From: Duodenibacillus sp964509205
GTDB taxonomy: Bacteria > Pseudomonadota > Gammaproteobacteria > Burkholderiales > Burkholderiaceae_F
Length of the DNA stretch: 64,000 bases
Reading direction: 5' to 3'
Assembly (NCBI GenBank): GCA_964509205.1
Contig: CAZDVW010000008.1
Coordinates: 3,960 to 67,959, forward strand
Of this stretch, positions 52,222 through 61,656 are shown piece by piece. Under the pieces are notes generated by a model that was not told the origin of the DNA, made no database searches, and saw only the letters and a list, made by a program, of their open reading frames with translations. The stretch's first letter is position 1, and every line of letters starts with the position of its first letter. The translations under genes were made by a program, and so were the position numbers.

Positions 52222-52583
52222 TTTTTGAACTCAAATTGTCATGGCCCGACAGGACACTGTCGCCAAATGCTCGGCCGTTTTGGGCGGTAAAGGCACGGGC
52301 GGCAAAGAAGGCAAGGCGTGAGGCGTATTTTTCAACCATCGAAACGCTCAGTCGGTGTCGGCTTAGAAAGGTCAAGGAAGTCTTCCTTCGCTACACCTTC
52401 GTCCCGCCTGACCGTCGGGGCAGGGATGATGACAACCTCATCGCCTCCATGAAACCCTATCGGGACGGGATTGCTCAAGCGCTGGGCGTTGATGACGTCG
52501 TTTTCCATACCGCAGGGGCGGACTTTGACAAGCCGCATCGTCCGGCTCACGTGATTGTGACAGTCGAGGTGATTACGAAATGA
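52218..52583 (+). CDS. rusA: Holliday junction resolvase, RusA family
   Basis: 121 residues. Cuts four-way junctions before packaging. RusA pattern: LSPNARPFWAVKARAAKKAR near the start, the acidic metal site RRGRDDDNLIASMKPYRDGI, ALGVDDVVF and VTVEV at the end. Overlaps both neighbours by 4 nt. Confidence 0.92.
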   Translation: MIFELKLSWPDRTLSPNARPFWAVKARAAKKARREAYFSTIETLSRCRLRKVKEVFLRYTFVPPDRRGRDDDNLIASMKPYRDGIAQALGVDDVVFHTAGADFDKPHRPAHVIVTVEVITK

Positions 52584-52774
52584 TCGATAAAACTCATCAC
52601 AGCCTGCTGCCTCTTTGGGTGCAGGACGAACTGAAAAAGGCTCACCGACAGGCATCGAGGCATCCGCTGGGGAGTTTTGAACATTCAAAAATCATCGATT
52701 CTGCCATAGCGAGGATTAAGCATGCGATACCGGGATGGTTCAGAGACGACGGAATTTGTCGTGGCCGTGTCTGA
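52580..52774 (+). CDS. Hypothetical small protein (64 aa)
   Basis: 64 residues, ATGA overlap with rusA. Helical with basic patches (LKKAHRQASRHPLG, AIARIKHAIPGW). The last 53 nt are shared with the next gene in another frame. No family recognised. Confidence 0.55.
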   Translation: MIDKTHHSLLPLWVQDELKKAHRQASRHPLGSFEHSKIIDSAIARIKHAIPGWFRDDGICRGRV

Positions 52775-52988
52775 CTCCGGTCACGCTATCGGCGAGGATC
52801 ATCCTCGCGCTCGATACACAAATGCCGACGTCGAGGGCGTTTTTATGCTGCACGAAGCAGGGTTTTCGCTCCGGCAGATTTCGAAAAAAATGGATATGCC
52901 GATTCGGACAATCCGTGACTACCTGAGCGGTCGTCGGCGTGACCAGTCAATCGCAGGTTTCAAGAAGGTGAGGAGGAAACAGTTGTGA
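52722..52988 (+). CDS. Small helix-turn-helix phage protein
   Basis: 88 residues with GAGG 8 nt ahead of the ATG. The C-terminal half reads GEDHPRARYTNADVEGVFMLHEAGFSLRQISKKMDMPIRTIRDYLSG (shown here as the HTH region at about 24-71), a resolvase-type or sigma-like HTH common beside phage terminases. Probable regulator or terminase accessory. Its stop overlaps the TerS start (GTGA). Confidence 0.75.
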   Translation: MRYRDGSETTEFVVAVSDSGHAIGEDHPRARYTNADVEGVFMLHEAGFSLRQISKKMDMPIRTIRDYLSGRRRDQSIAGFKKVRRKQL

Positions 52989-53428
52989 CAACAGAGGACG
53001 ATAAATTTTACGAATTGCCGTCGAGACAGATGATGCTGGCAAAATGCCTCGCATCTGGGATGAAAATGAAGGATGCTGCCATTGAATCCGGCTATCCGGA
53101 ACGATCCGCAAGTGCCGCAGCCTGCCGGGACGCAAAAAAGCCTCAAGTCAGAAGAGCCATTGCTATCGAGGTTGACAAGGCTGCGAAGAAGGCGGGTGTC
53201 AATCCGGAATGGGTGTACAAAAAACTCAAGGCTCTTCATGATTTCAATTCGAAGGTCGTTCATGACGATGATGGCGCTGAGTTCATGATCGATGCCTCGG
53301 TCGCTCTCCAGTCGGTCCAGACTGTCGGCAAATTCCTGCGAATGGGAGAAAAGCGAGAGGATGCGAAGGATGACGCATTGAAGACGCTCGCTGAAACATT
53401 GAGGGAGCGGCTGAAGAATGAAGGCTAG
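52985..53428 (+). CDS. Terminase small subunit
   Basis: 147 residues from GTG. N-terminal HTH-like part (LAKCLASGMKMKDAAIESGY, SASAAACRDAKKPQVRRAI) of the type used to recognise the packaging site, then a helical oligomerisation part. Its end overlaps the large subunit by 11 nt. Family placement is by pattern and position. Confidence 0.85.
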   Translation: MTTEDDKFYELPSRQMMLAKCLASGMKMKDAAIESGYPERSASAAACRDAKKPQVRRAIAIEVDKAAKKAGVNPEWVYKKLKALHDFNSKVVHDDDGAEFMIDASVALQSVQTVGKFLRMGEKREDAKDDALKTLAETLRERLKNEG

Positions 53429-54959
53429 AACCCAAAAAACAGTCTCAGAGCCAGATTTGAACTCGCCTGTCGGCGTGCAGAATGCGCTCGTCGCGCTCGC
53501 AGCAGAATGCAGCAAGGATCCGCTGAAATTCGTCAAACTCGCTTTCCCGTGGGGGAAGGGTACTCTCGAGAAATACAAAGGTCCGGACGAATGGCAGACA
53601 GAAATCCTTACTGCGATGCGTGATCGTCTCCAGTCTGGACACGAGCGAGAAGAGGTTTATCAGGATGCTACGGCCGCAGGACACGGTGTCGGAAAGAGCG
53701 GTCTCGTGGCTTGGCTCGTTCTCTGGGCGCTCGCAACATATCCTGACACTCGAGGTGTCGTGACGGCCAACACAGAAACGCAGTTGAGAACAAAGACTTT
53801 TGCTGAAGTCGCGAAATGGTTTAACGTCTGCCTCTTCAAGAGTTGGTTTACATGCTCGGCAATGAGCATCTGCTCGAAACAGCCCGGGCACGACAAAACA
53901 TGGCGCATCGATGCGATTCCTTGGTCTGAAACGAATCCGGAGGCCTTTGCAGGTCTTCATAACGCCGGCGCTCGGACGCTCGTCATTTTCGACGAGGCCT
54001 CTGCTATTTCGAATGTGATTTGGGAAGTGACCGAAGGCGCTCTGACCGACAAGGACACAGAAAAGTTTTGGCTTTGCTTTGGAAACCCGACAAGAAACAC
54101 AGGTCGGTTTTTCGATTGTTTCAACAAGTTCAGGCACCGCTGGCAGCACAGACATGTCGACAGCCGGGACGCTGTCATGTCGGACAAAACTCAGATTCAG
54201 AAATGGATTGAAGACTATGGCGAAGATTCTGACTTTGTGAAAGTCCGTGTCCGCGGAGATTTCCCGTCGTCTTCGGACATGCAGTTCATTTCACGGGAAC
54301 TCGTCGACAAGGCAATGCACGCTGTCAGCGAGCCGGCCTCGATTATCACGACGGTTTGTGTCCTTGGCGTTGACGTCGCGCGATTCGGTGACGATCGGTC
54401 CGTGATCTTTTGTCGGGTCGGGATGGACGCTCGCGGTTTCAAGCATCGTGAATTCCGAGGCCTTGACGGCTGGGAGTTGGGCGAAAAGGTCGTTCAGTTT
54501 TATAACGAACTCCTTCGGCTCGGTGCAAGACGAGTGGTCATCAACATCGATGCCGGAGGCGTTGGCGCATCACCGGTCGACTGGCTGCGGAAAAATGGCT
54601 ACATCATCAACGCAATTAATTTCGGACAGGCTCCGACGCGTAGGGACTTGTATTTCAACCTTCGGGCAGAAATGTGGGCACGAGGTCGAGATTGGATCAA
54701 GGCCGGCGGTCAACTGGAGGACAACGACGATCTGGCAACGGATCTAACCGGCATTGAGTACGGCTACTCGCCGAAAAATCTACTCATGCTCGAAAAGAAG
54801 GAAGACATGAAAAAACGCGGCCTTTCTTCTCCGGACTTAGCGGACGCTTTCATGCTCACGTTTGCCGTACCGCTTAACGAGCATTTGGAAAGACTGGACG
54901 AGCCGGCACAGATTCGCACGCGGTATCGAGAAGTGACAACGAGAGATCCGTATGCCTAG
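53418..54959 (+). CDS. Terminase large subunit
   Basis: 513 residues. Motor and nuclease for DNA packaging. ATPase: Walker A AAGHGVGKSGLVAWL (about 87-95), Walker B ARTLVIFDEASAI (about 187-193). RNase H-like nuclease: CVLGVDVARFGDDRS (first Asp), RVVINIDAGGVGASPVDWL and SSPDLADAFMLTFA (last Asp). Complete length. Confidence 0.95.
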   Translation: MKARTQKTVSEPDLNSPVGVQNALVALAAECSKDPLKFVKLAFPWGKGTLEKYKGPDEWQTEILTAMRDRLQSGHEREEVYQDATAAGHGVGKSGLVAWLVLWALATYPDTRGVVTANTETQLRTKTFAEVAKWFNVCLFKSWFTCSAMSICSKQPGHDKTWRIDAIPWSETNPEAFAGLHNAGARTLVIFDEASAISNVIWEVTEGALTDKDTEKFWLCFGNPTRNTGRFFDCFNKFRHRWQHRHVDSRDAVMSDKTQIQKWIEDYGEDSDFVKVRVRGDFPSSSDMQFISRELVDKAMHAVSEPASIITTVCVLGVDVARFGDDRSVIFCRVGMDARGFKHREFRGLDGWELGEKVVQFYNELLRLGARRVVINIDAGGVGASPVDWLRKNGYIINAINFGQAPTRRDLYFNLRAEMWARGRDWIKAGGQLEDNDDLATDLTGIEYGYSPKNLLMLEKKEDMKKRGLSSPDLADAFMLTFAVPLNEHLERLDEPAQIRTRYREVTTRDPYA

Positions 54960-55018
54960 ACGTGTGCGCTTAAACCCATTTTCAGTGTTGACAATACGAA
55001 CTAATCGAAGGGGAACGC

Positions 55019-55471
55019 ATGATTGAAATTCGAGAAGTCGGTCCGGACGAGTTTTTTGATTCGCCGGGCTTTAAGGAAATTTTTGAGGACTACACGCAAG
55101 AGTGCGGAAATCCTGTCATCGGAAAAACAGAGCCGAACAGAGAGATCTATCGCGGTTTGTTTGTGAAAGGGATGCTCCGGTGCGGATGCGCTGAGATTGA
55201 GGGTAAAGCCGTCGGCGGGGTCTATGTGACGATATATGAAGTTCCGCACTACAAGGGAAGTCGAGTGGCAAGCATTGAAAGCATTTTTCTGAAGAAGGAA
55301 TTTCGCAAGGGGACGACTGGATTGAATCTGATTCGCTGGGCGAAAAAAATTGCGAAGGGATGCGGATGTTCTATGCTTTTCATAAATGCTCCCAAAGGAT
55401 CGACGTTGGAAAAAATCGGAAGGCGTCGATGGGATCCGATCTACACAACTTTCGGAGTTGAGATCGGATGA
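55019..55471 (+). CDS. GNAT-type acetyltransferase of the phage
   Basis: 150 residues. The GNAT core can be traced: GAEIEGKAVGGVYV-like beta strands, then ASIESIFLKKEFRKGTTGLNLIRWAKKIAKGCG where the acetyl-CoA loop (R-K-G-T-T-G) is recognisable, and LFINAPKGSTLEKIG at the end. A Cys-rich patch (MLRCGCAEI, GCGCSML) is unusual. It may modify a phage or host protein. The next ATG overlaps its stop by 4 nt. Confidence 0.75.
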   Translation: MIEIREVGPDEFFDSPGFKEIFEDYTQECGNPVIGKTEPNREIYRGLFVKGMLRCGCAEIEGKAVGGVYVTIYEVPHYKGSRVASIESIFLKKEFRKGTTGLNLIRWAKKIAKGCGCSMLFINAPKGSTLEKIGRRRWDPIYTTFGVEIG

Positions 55472-55932
55472 CATCGGAAATCACGTTAAAAAGCAACGAC
55501 ATCATTCCGGCGTGCTACAAAAACGACTTGGAAAAGATGCAGCAGTTGACTGAGTTTGTTGAGGCGCTGGATCAGGTCGACGTTCCGACAGACCATTTCA
55601 TCCATGCCGGGTGTTACGTCAGAACATGTTTGGCTCGAAAAGGCGTCTTGTTTACGGCTGCCGAAATCAAGGTGCCGACAGTCGTTGTGATTAACGGGAA
55701 AGGCACAATTTTCAGCGGTAGCAAGAAGGCGCGCGTCAATGGCTATTTGGTTTTAAGAGGCGAGGCGCATCGGCAAATTGCCTATGTCGCAGAAGAGGAC
55801 ACGTATTTCACAATGTTCTATGCGACAAAGAAAACGAATCCGGACGATTGCGAATTTGAGTTTACTGATCAAGCAGATAAATTGATTACAAGGAGGCAGA
55901 AATGTCAGGAGCGACAGCAGCGGCGTGGGTAG
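55468..55932 (+). CDS. Small beta-rich (cupin-like) phage protein
   Basis: 154 residues. Strand-rich middle (KVPTVVVINGKGTIFSG, ARVNGYLVLRGEAHRQIAYVAEEDTYFTMFYAT) suggests a cupin- or head-decoration-type fold. The basic C-terminus (RRQKCQERQQRRG) overlaps the next gene. Paired tightly with the acetyltransferase. Function unknown. Confidence 0.6.
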   Translation: MTSEITLKSNDIIPACYKNDLEKMQQLTEFVEALDQVDVPTDHFIHAGCYVRTCLARKGVLFTAAEIKVPTVVVINGKGTIFSGSKKARVNGYLVLRGEAHRQIAYVAEEDTYFTMFYATKKTNPDDCEFEFTDQADKLITRRQKCQERQQRRG

Positions 55933-56216
55933 GCGCAGGTATTGCCGCGGTCGGAGCGGCGGCTTCGATTGCACAGGGTATCGAGAGTTCTCGACAGCAG
56001 AAGAGCGCGGCGCGAAAGCAAGAGGCGCAGGCGAAGAAGGCGAATGAACTCAGTGCGCAGGAAACGAAGCGGCAGAACTCGGCAGAGGCTGACATCAGTT
56101 CCTTGCTCGAACAGAATTCGAATGCCGGCCTCTCCGGCGGAAGCACATTGCTCACCGGCGCTCAGGGTGTGGACAAGAGCAAATTGTCGCTCGGCGGCGG
56201 ATCGAATCTGGGTTAA
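55902..56216 (+). CDS. Small internal virion protein candidate (104 aa)
   Basis: 104 residues. Starts with a hydrophobic Ala/Gly segment (AAWVGAGIAAVGAAASIAQGI), then a Gln/Lys coiled region and a Gly/Ser tail. Such proteins with a hydrophobic N-terminus occur beside portal genes in short-tailed phages and may enter the cell with DNA. GGAGG precedes the ATG. Overlaps the previous gene by 31 nt. Confidence 0.65.
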   Translation: MSGATAAAWVGAGIAAVGAAASIAQGIESSRQQKSAARKQEAQAKKANELSAQETKRQNSAEADISSLLEQNSNAGLSGGSTLLTGAQGVDKSKLSLGGGSNLG

Positions 56217-56236
56217 CTCTGTCGGGGATCTGATCT

Positions 56237-57934
56237 ATGGAAGGGAAGGATCTGCGAGATCACATTCTGCATCGCTGGGGCGCGCTCAAAACGGAGCGTG
56301 AGCCGTATGTGCCGCAATGGATCGAAATTTCAAAACACATTACGCCGGCAAGCGGCAGGTTCTTTCAGTCGACAATGAAGAATCAAGGCAGAGATCGCTG
56401 GAATCGAATCTACGATAACACCGCGACGTATGCCTCAACGATTCTCTCGTCCGGTCTCCAGTCCGGAATGAATGATCCGGCGACACAGTGGTTTGCCCTG
56501 ACGACCGGAACGCCGGAACTCGACGAATCGCACGCCGTTAAGGTTTATCTTGACCAGTGTCAACGAATTCTCGAGATGGCATTCGAGCGGACAAACACCT
56601 ATCAATCTCTGCATCACGGCTGGCGAGAAGTCGGCGTTTACGGCATCTGCGCGATGATCGTCGTTGAAGATCCCGTCAACGGGTTTCACTGCTATCCGCT
56701 CGTTTGCGGTGAGTATTGCATCGGAGTTGATGCGAGAAACCGTCCGAACACGCTGTATCGTCGATTCTCAATGACGGCCGAGCAGTTGATCGCGGAATAC
56801 GGAAGAGATAAGGTCTCCAGAGCCGTTAGCGATGCTTACGACAAAGGACAGCGAGACAGGCTCTTTAAGTGCATTCACGCCATCGAGCCGAGAGAGGTTC
56901 GCGATCGGAATGCGAAAGACAACAAGAACATGCCGTGGCGCATGGTTGTCCTTCAGATCGATTGCGACGAAGGAAAGGATGGCATTCTGGACGAATCAGG
57001 CTACAACGAATTTCCGGCTGTCGTCGGACGCTGGGGCGCTAATGCTACGGACGTCTATTCCGAGGAAAGCCCGGGAATTGTTGCCATCGGAGACACAAAA
57101 CAACTTCAGCATGAGTGTCTTCAGAAAGGCAATGCGATTGACTACGCTGTCGATCCTCCTTTGATTCTTCCGACATCGGCGCAGCATCAGGCGCTGGACT
57201 TCCTGCCGGGCGGACGAAACTTCATTGACATGGCAACGAATGCCAACATCGTTCAATCCGCTTGGTCCGTCAGGCCGGACATTCAGGCGCTTGCTGCCGA
57301 TATGCAGGAGGTCAAACAACGCATCTTTCAGGCGTTTTATGTCGACATGTTTCTGATGATCTCTCAGGCAACGAAGCATCAGATGACAGCAGAAGAGGTC
57401 GCTCGTCGTAACGAAGAGAAACTGATGCTGCTCGGCCCGGTGTTGTCGAGATTCAACAATGAGGTTTTGAAAAGTCTCATTGAGCGTGTTTTCAACATCT
57501 TGAGTCGCGCCGGACAGATGCCTATGCCGCCGCAGGAGTTGAGAGGACAGACATTGCAAGTCCGATACATGTCAATGCTCAGCCGGGCGCAGCACTCTCT
57601 GAGAGCAAATAGTCTTGACCAGTTCCTCACTCGTGTCGGACAGATTGCCCAATTCAAGCCTGAAGTGATTTCGAAACTCGATCCGTTTCAAGCCGTTGAT
57701 GAATACGCTGATTACTACAGCGTGTCTCCGTCTGTTGTCGTCCCGACCGAACAGGCTAAGAAAGAAATTGAGGCTCAGCAACAGGCACAGGCTCAGCAAG
57801 CGCAGGCCGAACAGCAAGCGCAGGCGGCCGATTCGCTGTCCAAACTCGGGCGTGTTCCTTCCGATAATTCAACGATGGCCGGCGCATTGGTTCAGGGACT
57901 TGCTCAGGCGCAGCAAGGCGCACAGGAGGCTTAA
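56237..57934 (+). CDS. Head-to-tail connector (portal), podovirus type
   Basis: 565 residues. Resembles the head-tail connecting protein of short-tailed phages: YVPQWIEISKHITPASGRFF, GRDRWNRIYDNTATYASTILSSGLQSGMNDPATQWFALTT region, HGWREVGVYGICAMIV, and a C-terminal AQAQQAQ-rich tail. It forms the ring through which DNA passes. The next gene starts directly after its stop. Confidence 0.88.
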   Translation: MEGKDLRDHILHRWGALKTEREPYVPQWIEISKHITPASGRFFQSTMKNQGRDRWNRIYDNTATYASTILSSGLQSGMNDPATQWFALTTGTPELDESHAVKVYLDQCQRILEMAFERTNTYQSLHHGWREVGVYGICAMIVVEDPVNGFHCYPLVCGEYCIGVDARNRPNTLYRRFSMTAEQLIAEYGRDKVSRAVSDAYDKGQRDRLFKCIHAIEPREVRDRNAKDNKNMPWRMVVLQIDCDEGKDGILDESGYNEFPAVVGRWGANATDVYSEESPGIVAIGDTKQLQHECLQKGNAIDYAVDPPLILPTSAQHQALDFLPGGRNFIDMATNANIVQSAWSVRPDIQALAADMQEVKQRIFQAFYVDMFLMISQATKHQMTAEEVARRNEEKLMLLGPVLSRFNNEVLKSLIERVFNILSRAGQMPMPPQELRGQTLQVRYMSMLSRAQHSLRANSLDQFLTRVGQIAQFKPEVISKLDPFQAVDEYADYYSVSPSVVVPTEQAKKEIEAQQQAQAQQAQAEQQAQAADSLSKLGRVPSDNSTMAGALVQGLAQAQQGAQEA

Positions 57935-58531
57935 ATGGCACTCGACGGAAAGATGACTCCTGCACAGGCTGGATATATTTCTCTAGCGTCAACAGCCGTT
58001 TCGGGTTTTGTCGGAGCGGTCGGCTCGATCTGGACGACAAAATACAACAATGCGATCGCTCAGAGTAAGGCAAACATTGCCCGGCTCAATGCTCAATTGA
58101 TGGAGCAACAGGCGCAGTCTGTTTTACAGCAAAACGAGAAGGCGACTGTTCGGAAAACAATGGCAGCAGGACAGGTCAAGGCTAAGGCTCGGACTGCTCT
58201 TGCTGCGAATGGCGTTGCTGTCGCAGAAGGATCTTCGGCCGAATTGCAGGCGTCTACTGATCTCATCAAGGAAATGGACGTCAACACAATGAAGTCGAAT
58301 GCTACTCGTGAGGCATGGGGCTACCGAATGAAGGCCGTTGACTACGAGGGCGAGGCGCTTGTCGCTCAGGCCTCAAAGAAAAGCACTCTCGGAGCATTCG
58401 GATCCACGCTCCTCGGCTCGGCCTCTCAGTTGGCAAATAATTATTTACTGATGACGGCTTCAGGTATTTTTGGAGACGGCACGCAGAAGCCGGCACCGAT
58501 CATTGACAAAAGCGTTCCTCTGAGGCGGTAA
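57935..58531 (+). CDS. Internal virion protein (DNA-ejection type)
   Basis: 198 residues. Amphipathic N-terminus (AGYISLASTAVSGFVGAVGSI) and a long Ala/Gln helix (AQSKANIARLNAQLMEQQAQ) with VAVAEGSSAELQASTDL, the pattern of gp14-like ejected proteins of T7-type phages. It follows the portal directly. Function by family analogy. Confidence 0.7.
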   Translation: MALDGKMTPAQAGYISLASTAVSGFVGAVGSIWTTKYNNAIAQSKANIARLNAQLMEQQAQSVLQQNEKATVRKTMAAGQVKAKARTALAANGVAVAEGSSAELQASTDLIKEMDVNTMKSNATREAWGYRMKAVDYEGEALVAQASKKSTLGAFGSTLLGSASQLANNYLLMTASGIFGDGTQKPAPIIDKSVPLRR

Positions 58532-58535
58532 AAAA

Positions 58536-60788
58536 ATGGCGATCGTTCCAGTTTTTCAAGGCGGGGTGATTCAGGATATTGACAACGGGCGCGCTCCGAC
58601 GAGCGAGGCTCGATTCTCCCAGCCGACATTTGACTATGAGAAAAATTTCGATTTGGCGATAAAGCCGATTCAGGAGGCCGGCAAGTCCATGACGAAGGCA
58701 GCCGAAATTATGGCTGCGAGGAATGTGAAGGCCGAGGCCGATGACGCTGAAACGCAATACCTTGATTTGGAACGGCGCATTTTTTACGGTCCGAGCGAAG
58801 GCGAAGAGGCAGGTATTCCGGTCGATGGTGCTGATGACATCCCTAACGGATATTTCGCAACACAAGGAAAGAATTCAGTCGACACATTTCAGAAGTCGCT
58901 GGAAGGCCTGAAGAAAGGGTCTGAGGATATTCTGAAAAATTTATCGCCGTGGGCGAGAGAATCTTTACAGTCTCGCCTCAATGATCGGCTTTCAGCGGCT
59001 CAAACAAAGATGCTCCAGTGGCGCAATTCGCAGGAGCAGGCTTGGCACTTGGGATCGTCTGAGAAAAGAATTGATTCACTCATCCGGAGCGCAGGAGACA
59101 ATCCGAATGACAAGAATTATCTGGCGAAGACAAAGGCAAGTATCAATCAAGAAGTCGACTACATTGCGCGACTGAAGGGATGGGATTCAACTCAGACAAG
59201 CGAGGTTCGTAAAAAATACAATGACCTTGCCGAGGCAAGTCGATACTCCGCTTGGTCACAGGACAATCCGCTGGCAGCATTGCAAGACTTTCAGGAAAAG
59301 AAGGATGCGATCAGTGCCGATGTCCGACAGAAATTGTCTGGCGAGTTGTTCAGAGCCGCCTCGCCGATGCTCGGGGTTATGCTGTCTGATCAGTACGGCG
59401 GACAGATCCTCGAAAAAAAGGACTTCATCCGAGAAATGATGAAAGGGACAACGAAAACCGGAATCCCTGTCATTGACAACCTGACGACAACTCAGAAAAT
59501 GCAGTTATGGCAATCGGCTCACGCAGTGTCGGCACAGCGCAGGACGTCTGCTCAGAACGAATTGTCGAAACTGACGAAGAACGCATTGTCCGAAACGTCG
59601 ATGTATGGCACGGCCCAGACAGTTCCGACTGAGGATCAGTTTGTTACGGCCTTCGGTGAAGATAAGGGAAAAGAGCATCACGCTCAGTTCGTGAAAGAGT
59701 TCGAAACGACGACGGCCATTCACAACTATGCAGGGATGACGGATGCTGAGATTCAGGCTGATGTGGAGGCAGCGAAACCTATTCCGGGGTCTCCAGACTT
59801 CAAAGAGCAGAAAGATCTTTACGATGCTCGAATTAAGGCCGCGAAAGAACTCTCGAAAGTCAGAAGACAGGACAGCGTCGGCTTCGCTTGTGCAGGAGGC
59901 CAATACGGCTTCGAGCCGTTGAATCTGGGCAATACTGATCAACTTGTCAGTCAGTTGCGTCTGAGAGTTGAAAAGTCAAAAGATTTAAGTCGAGCGTTTG
60001 GATCTCCGGAAAAGGTTTTTTCTAAGAAAGAACTCGAGGGCATTACGGCAGCGCTTGATGCGGCTCCGATTGATAACCGAATTGGCTTGCTCGCTACGAT
60101 GGCCGATGCGCTCGGCCCGGCCGGATTGAAAATAGCGTCCTCGCAATTTAAAGAGTCGAATCAGGTTTATGCAATCGCTATGGCAGGTTTCGATATTTCT
60201 AATGACGGCTATATGTCCGCTGGAGAGAAATATTTACGTGGGGTCGATGCGATTGAAACGAAGCGGGTGAAGCTCGATGAGCGCGCAGAATACGGCCTGA
60301 CAGCATTGATTTCTACCGCTTTCGGCGACGATCCGAGCCGTTCAGTGAGAGGACTTTTCGACAATCCTCAAGCGGCCGACGTGGCTCAAAAGATGGCTCG
60401 GGGCATTTATGCCTACAACTCAATCGCCGGGCTTTCTACGAGTGTTTTCGACTGCGTCAATTCGGCTGTCGGCGGATCAGTCGAGGCATTCAATCACAGA
60501 AAGATTGTCCTGCCGCGCGGAATTTCTGACATCTCGTCAATGACGAGTCGCAGTTTTAATAATCTGATTAAAGAGCATCAGAAAACGATTCGGGCAAAAC
60601 CGAATGAGTTTTTTGTCTACGGCGGCAACGCGATTACTGCCGACGGCTTCTCCATTGCAATTGGAAGAGCCGATTTGAAAACCGAGTCCGTGAATTCTGA
60701 CGGATCTGTCACGTACTCGGTCGAAATTGGTGGGTCTCCGGTCTATACATCAACAGGAAAACTCTATACTTTTTCCCTCCGGAAGTGA
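58536..60788 (+). CDS. Large internal virion protein
   Basis: 750 residues, mostly helical, no enzyme motif seen. The N-terminal part (ARFSQPTFDYEKNFDLAIKP, KSMTKAAEIMAARN) is of the kind found in podovirus core or ejection proteins; the C-terminal part is strand-like (GFSIAIGRADLK, SVTYSVEIGG). Probably in the internal core or ejected with DNA. Its 3' end overlaps the last gene of the antisense cassette by 39 nt. Confidence 0.75.
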   Translation: MAIVPVFQGGVIQDIDNGRAPTSEARFSQPTFDYEKNFDLAIKPIQEAGKSMTKAAEIMAARNVKAEADDAETQYLDLERRIFYGPSEGEEAGIPVDGADDIPNGYFATQGKNSVDTFQKSLEGLKKGSEDILKNLSPWARESLQSRLNDRLSAAQTKMLQWRNSQEQAWHLGSSEKRIDSLIRSAGDNPNDKNYLAKTKASINQEVDYIARLKGWDSTQTSEVRKKYNDLAEASRYSAWSQDNPLAALQDFQEKKDAISADVRQKLSGELFRAASPMLGVMLSDQYGGQILEKKDFIREMMKGTTKTGIPVIDNLTTTQKMQLWQSAHAVSAQRRTSAQNELSKLTKNALSETSMYGTAQTVPTEDQFVTAFGEDKGKEHHAQFVKEFETTTAIHNYAGMTDAEIQADVEAAKPIPGSPDFKEQKDLYDARIKAAKELSKVRRQDSVGFACAGGQYGFEPLNLGNTDQLVSQLRLRVEKSKDLSRAFGSPEKVFSKKELEGITAALDAAPIDNRIGLLATMADALGPAGLKIASSQFKESNQVYAIAMAGFDISNDGYMSAGEKYLRGVDAIETKRVKLDERAEYGLTALISTAFGDDPSRSVRGLFDNPQAADVAQKMARGIYAYNSIAGLSTSVFDCVNSAVGGSVEAFNHRKIVLPRGISDISSMTSRSFNNLIKEHQKTIRAKPNEFFVYGGNAITADGFSIAIGRADLKTESVNSDGSVTYSVEIGGSPVYTSTGKLYTFSLRK

Positions 60789-60941
60789 TTCCATCTTTTT
60801 TTCTACCCACTTGCTGCCACCAAGCGAGCGGAGTTTCTCGGCGCTGGACAGAGTGAGTAGAAGATTTATCTGAACCTTCTTTTCTCCTCGGGGTCTTCCG
60901 GCGCTCTTTCGAGCGCCGCCCCAGTTCTTTTTTTCGCTCAT
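60750..60941 (-). CDS. Small basic DNA-binding-like protein of the antisense cassette
   Basis: 63 residues from MSEKKNWGGARKSAGRPRG. The GGARxxAGRPRG start is basic and common in small phage and plasmid proteins; the rest (KKVQINLLLTLSSAEKLRSLGGSKW region) fits a ribbon-helix-helix fold. Could be the cassette's regulator. A perfect 8-bp hairpin (60899-60918) lies inside its gene. Confidence 0.65.
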   Translation of the reverse strand: MSEKKNWGGARKSAGRPRGEKKVQINLLLTLSSAEKLRSLGGSKWVEKKMESLPEGKSIEFSC

Positions 60942-60951
60942 GGCTTGATCA

Positions 60952-61161
60952 TTATCCCTTGCAGTAGCGCTTAACCTCGTGGCCTTCTGGATCCTCCAGC
61001 AGCAGGAGTTGAACTTGAGGGAAGTAGGTGATTTTGAATCCGTCCTCAAGATCTTTTACTAGGACGTTTGTTCGGTACTCAAAACCTTTCCCGTGAAAGG
61101 AATTCTGTATCAGCCGGTTTTTAATGCCATCGAAGATGGCAATTGCTTTTTCGCGTGTCAT
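60952..61161 (-). CDS. Hypothetical protein of the antisense cassette (69 aa)
   Basis: 69 residues with GGAGGG ahead; the ATG overlaps the upstream stop by 1 nt (TAATG). A helix at the start (EKAIAIFDGIKNRLIQ), then strands (GFEYRTNVLVKDLEDGFKI, VQLLLLEDPEG). No family recognised. Confidence 0.7.
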   Translation of the reverse strand: MTREKAIAIFDGIKNRLIQNSFHGKGFEYRTNVLVKDLEDGFKITYFPQVQLLLLEDPEGHEVKRYCKG

Positions 61162-61607
61162 TAGATTCCCTCCTTGTCAATTAATTGAAAGTTCATGATC
61201 TCCTGCCAGACGTTTTCGTCTGCGATCTCGTCGTCCTTGACAAGATCGACGCTGTCGTCGTCCGCGACGACCTCGTATCCGAGTTTCTGGGCGGCGTCTA
61301 CGAATTTCTGAGCATCGGCCTCTGTCGCTACGTCACCGAGTGCCTGAGCGATCCTAAAAAGATAGCCACCGACCGGCTGAAGTTCTTCGAGTTCCTTCCG
61401 GTTCATCTCGAACCACTCGCGTCCCTGCTCGTAAGGCGTCTCCGACTTGAAATCAATTTCGTCTTCGTAGTACCACGGAGCGCACCACGGGCAAGCGCAT
61501 TCCCCATCGTTTACTGTGATACCGGCCTCAGCGCAGGCGTCATTGAAACCCTCGACGAATTTGTCTTCGTCTTTTTCTGTGAACTGCTTTTCAAAAATAA
61601 CCTTCAT
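61161..61607 (-). CDS. Acidic Cys-cluster protein, first gene of the antisense cassette
   Basis: 148 residues from MKVIFEKQFTEKD with AGGAG ahead. Strongly acidic. A cluster CACPWCAPWYY (about 41-52) could bind metal or be redox active, followed by helical parts (GREWFEMNRKELEEL) and an acidic end (DDDSVDLVKDDEIADE). No family recognised. It has its own promoter (61657-61685). Confidence 0.72.
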   Translation of the reverse strand: MKVIFEKQFTEKDEDKFVEGFNDACAEAGITVNDGECACPWCAPWYYEDEIDFKSETPYEQGREWFEMNRKELEELQPVGGYLFRIAQALGDVATEADAQKFVDAAQKLGYEVVADDDSVDLVKDDEIADENVWQEIMNFQLIDKEGI

Positions 61608-61656
61608 TTTTTCACTCCTTTTTTTGAGAAATCCTGTGTTCCTCTTCATAACTTGA

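Noticed and set aside
60899..60918. Perfect 8-bp hairpin as a terminator
   Set aside because: It lies inside the coding part of a small gene and lacks a T-run; probably due to the GGARxxAG codons.
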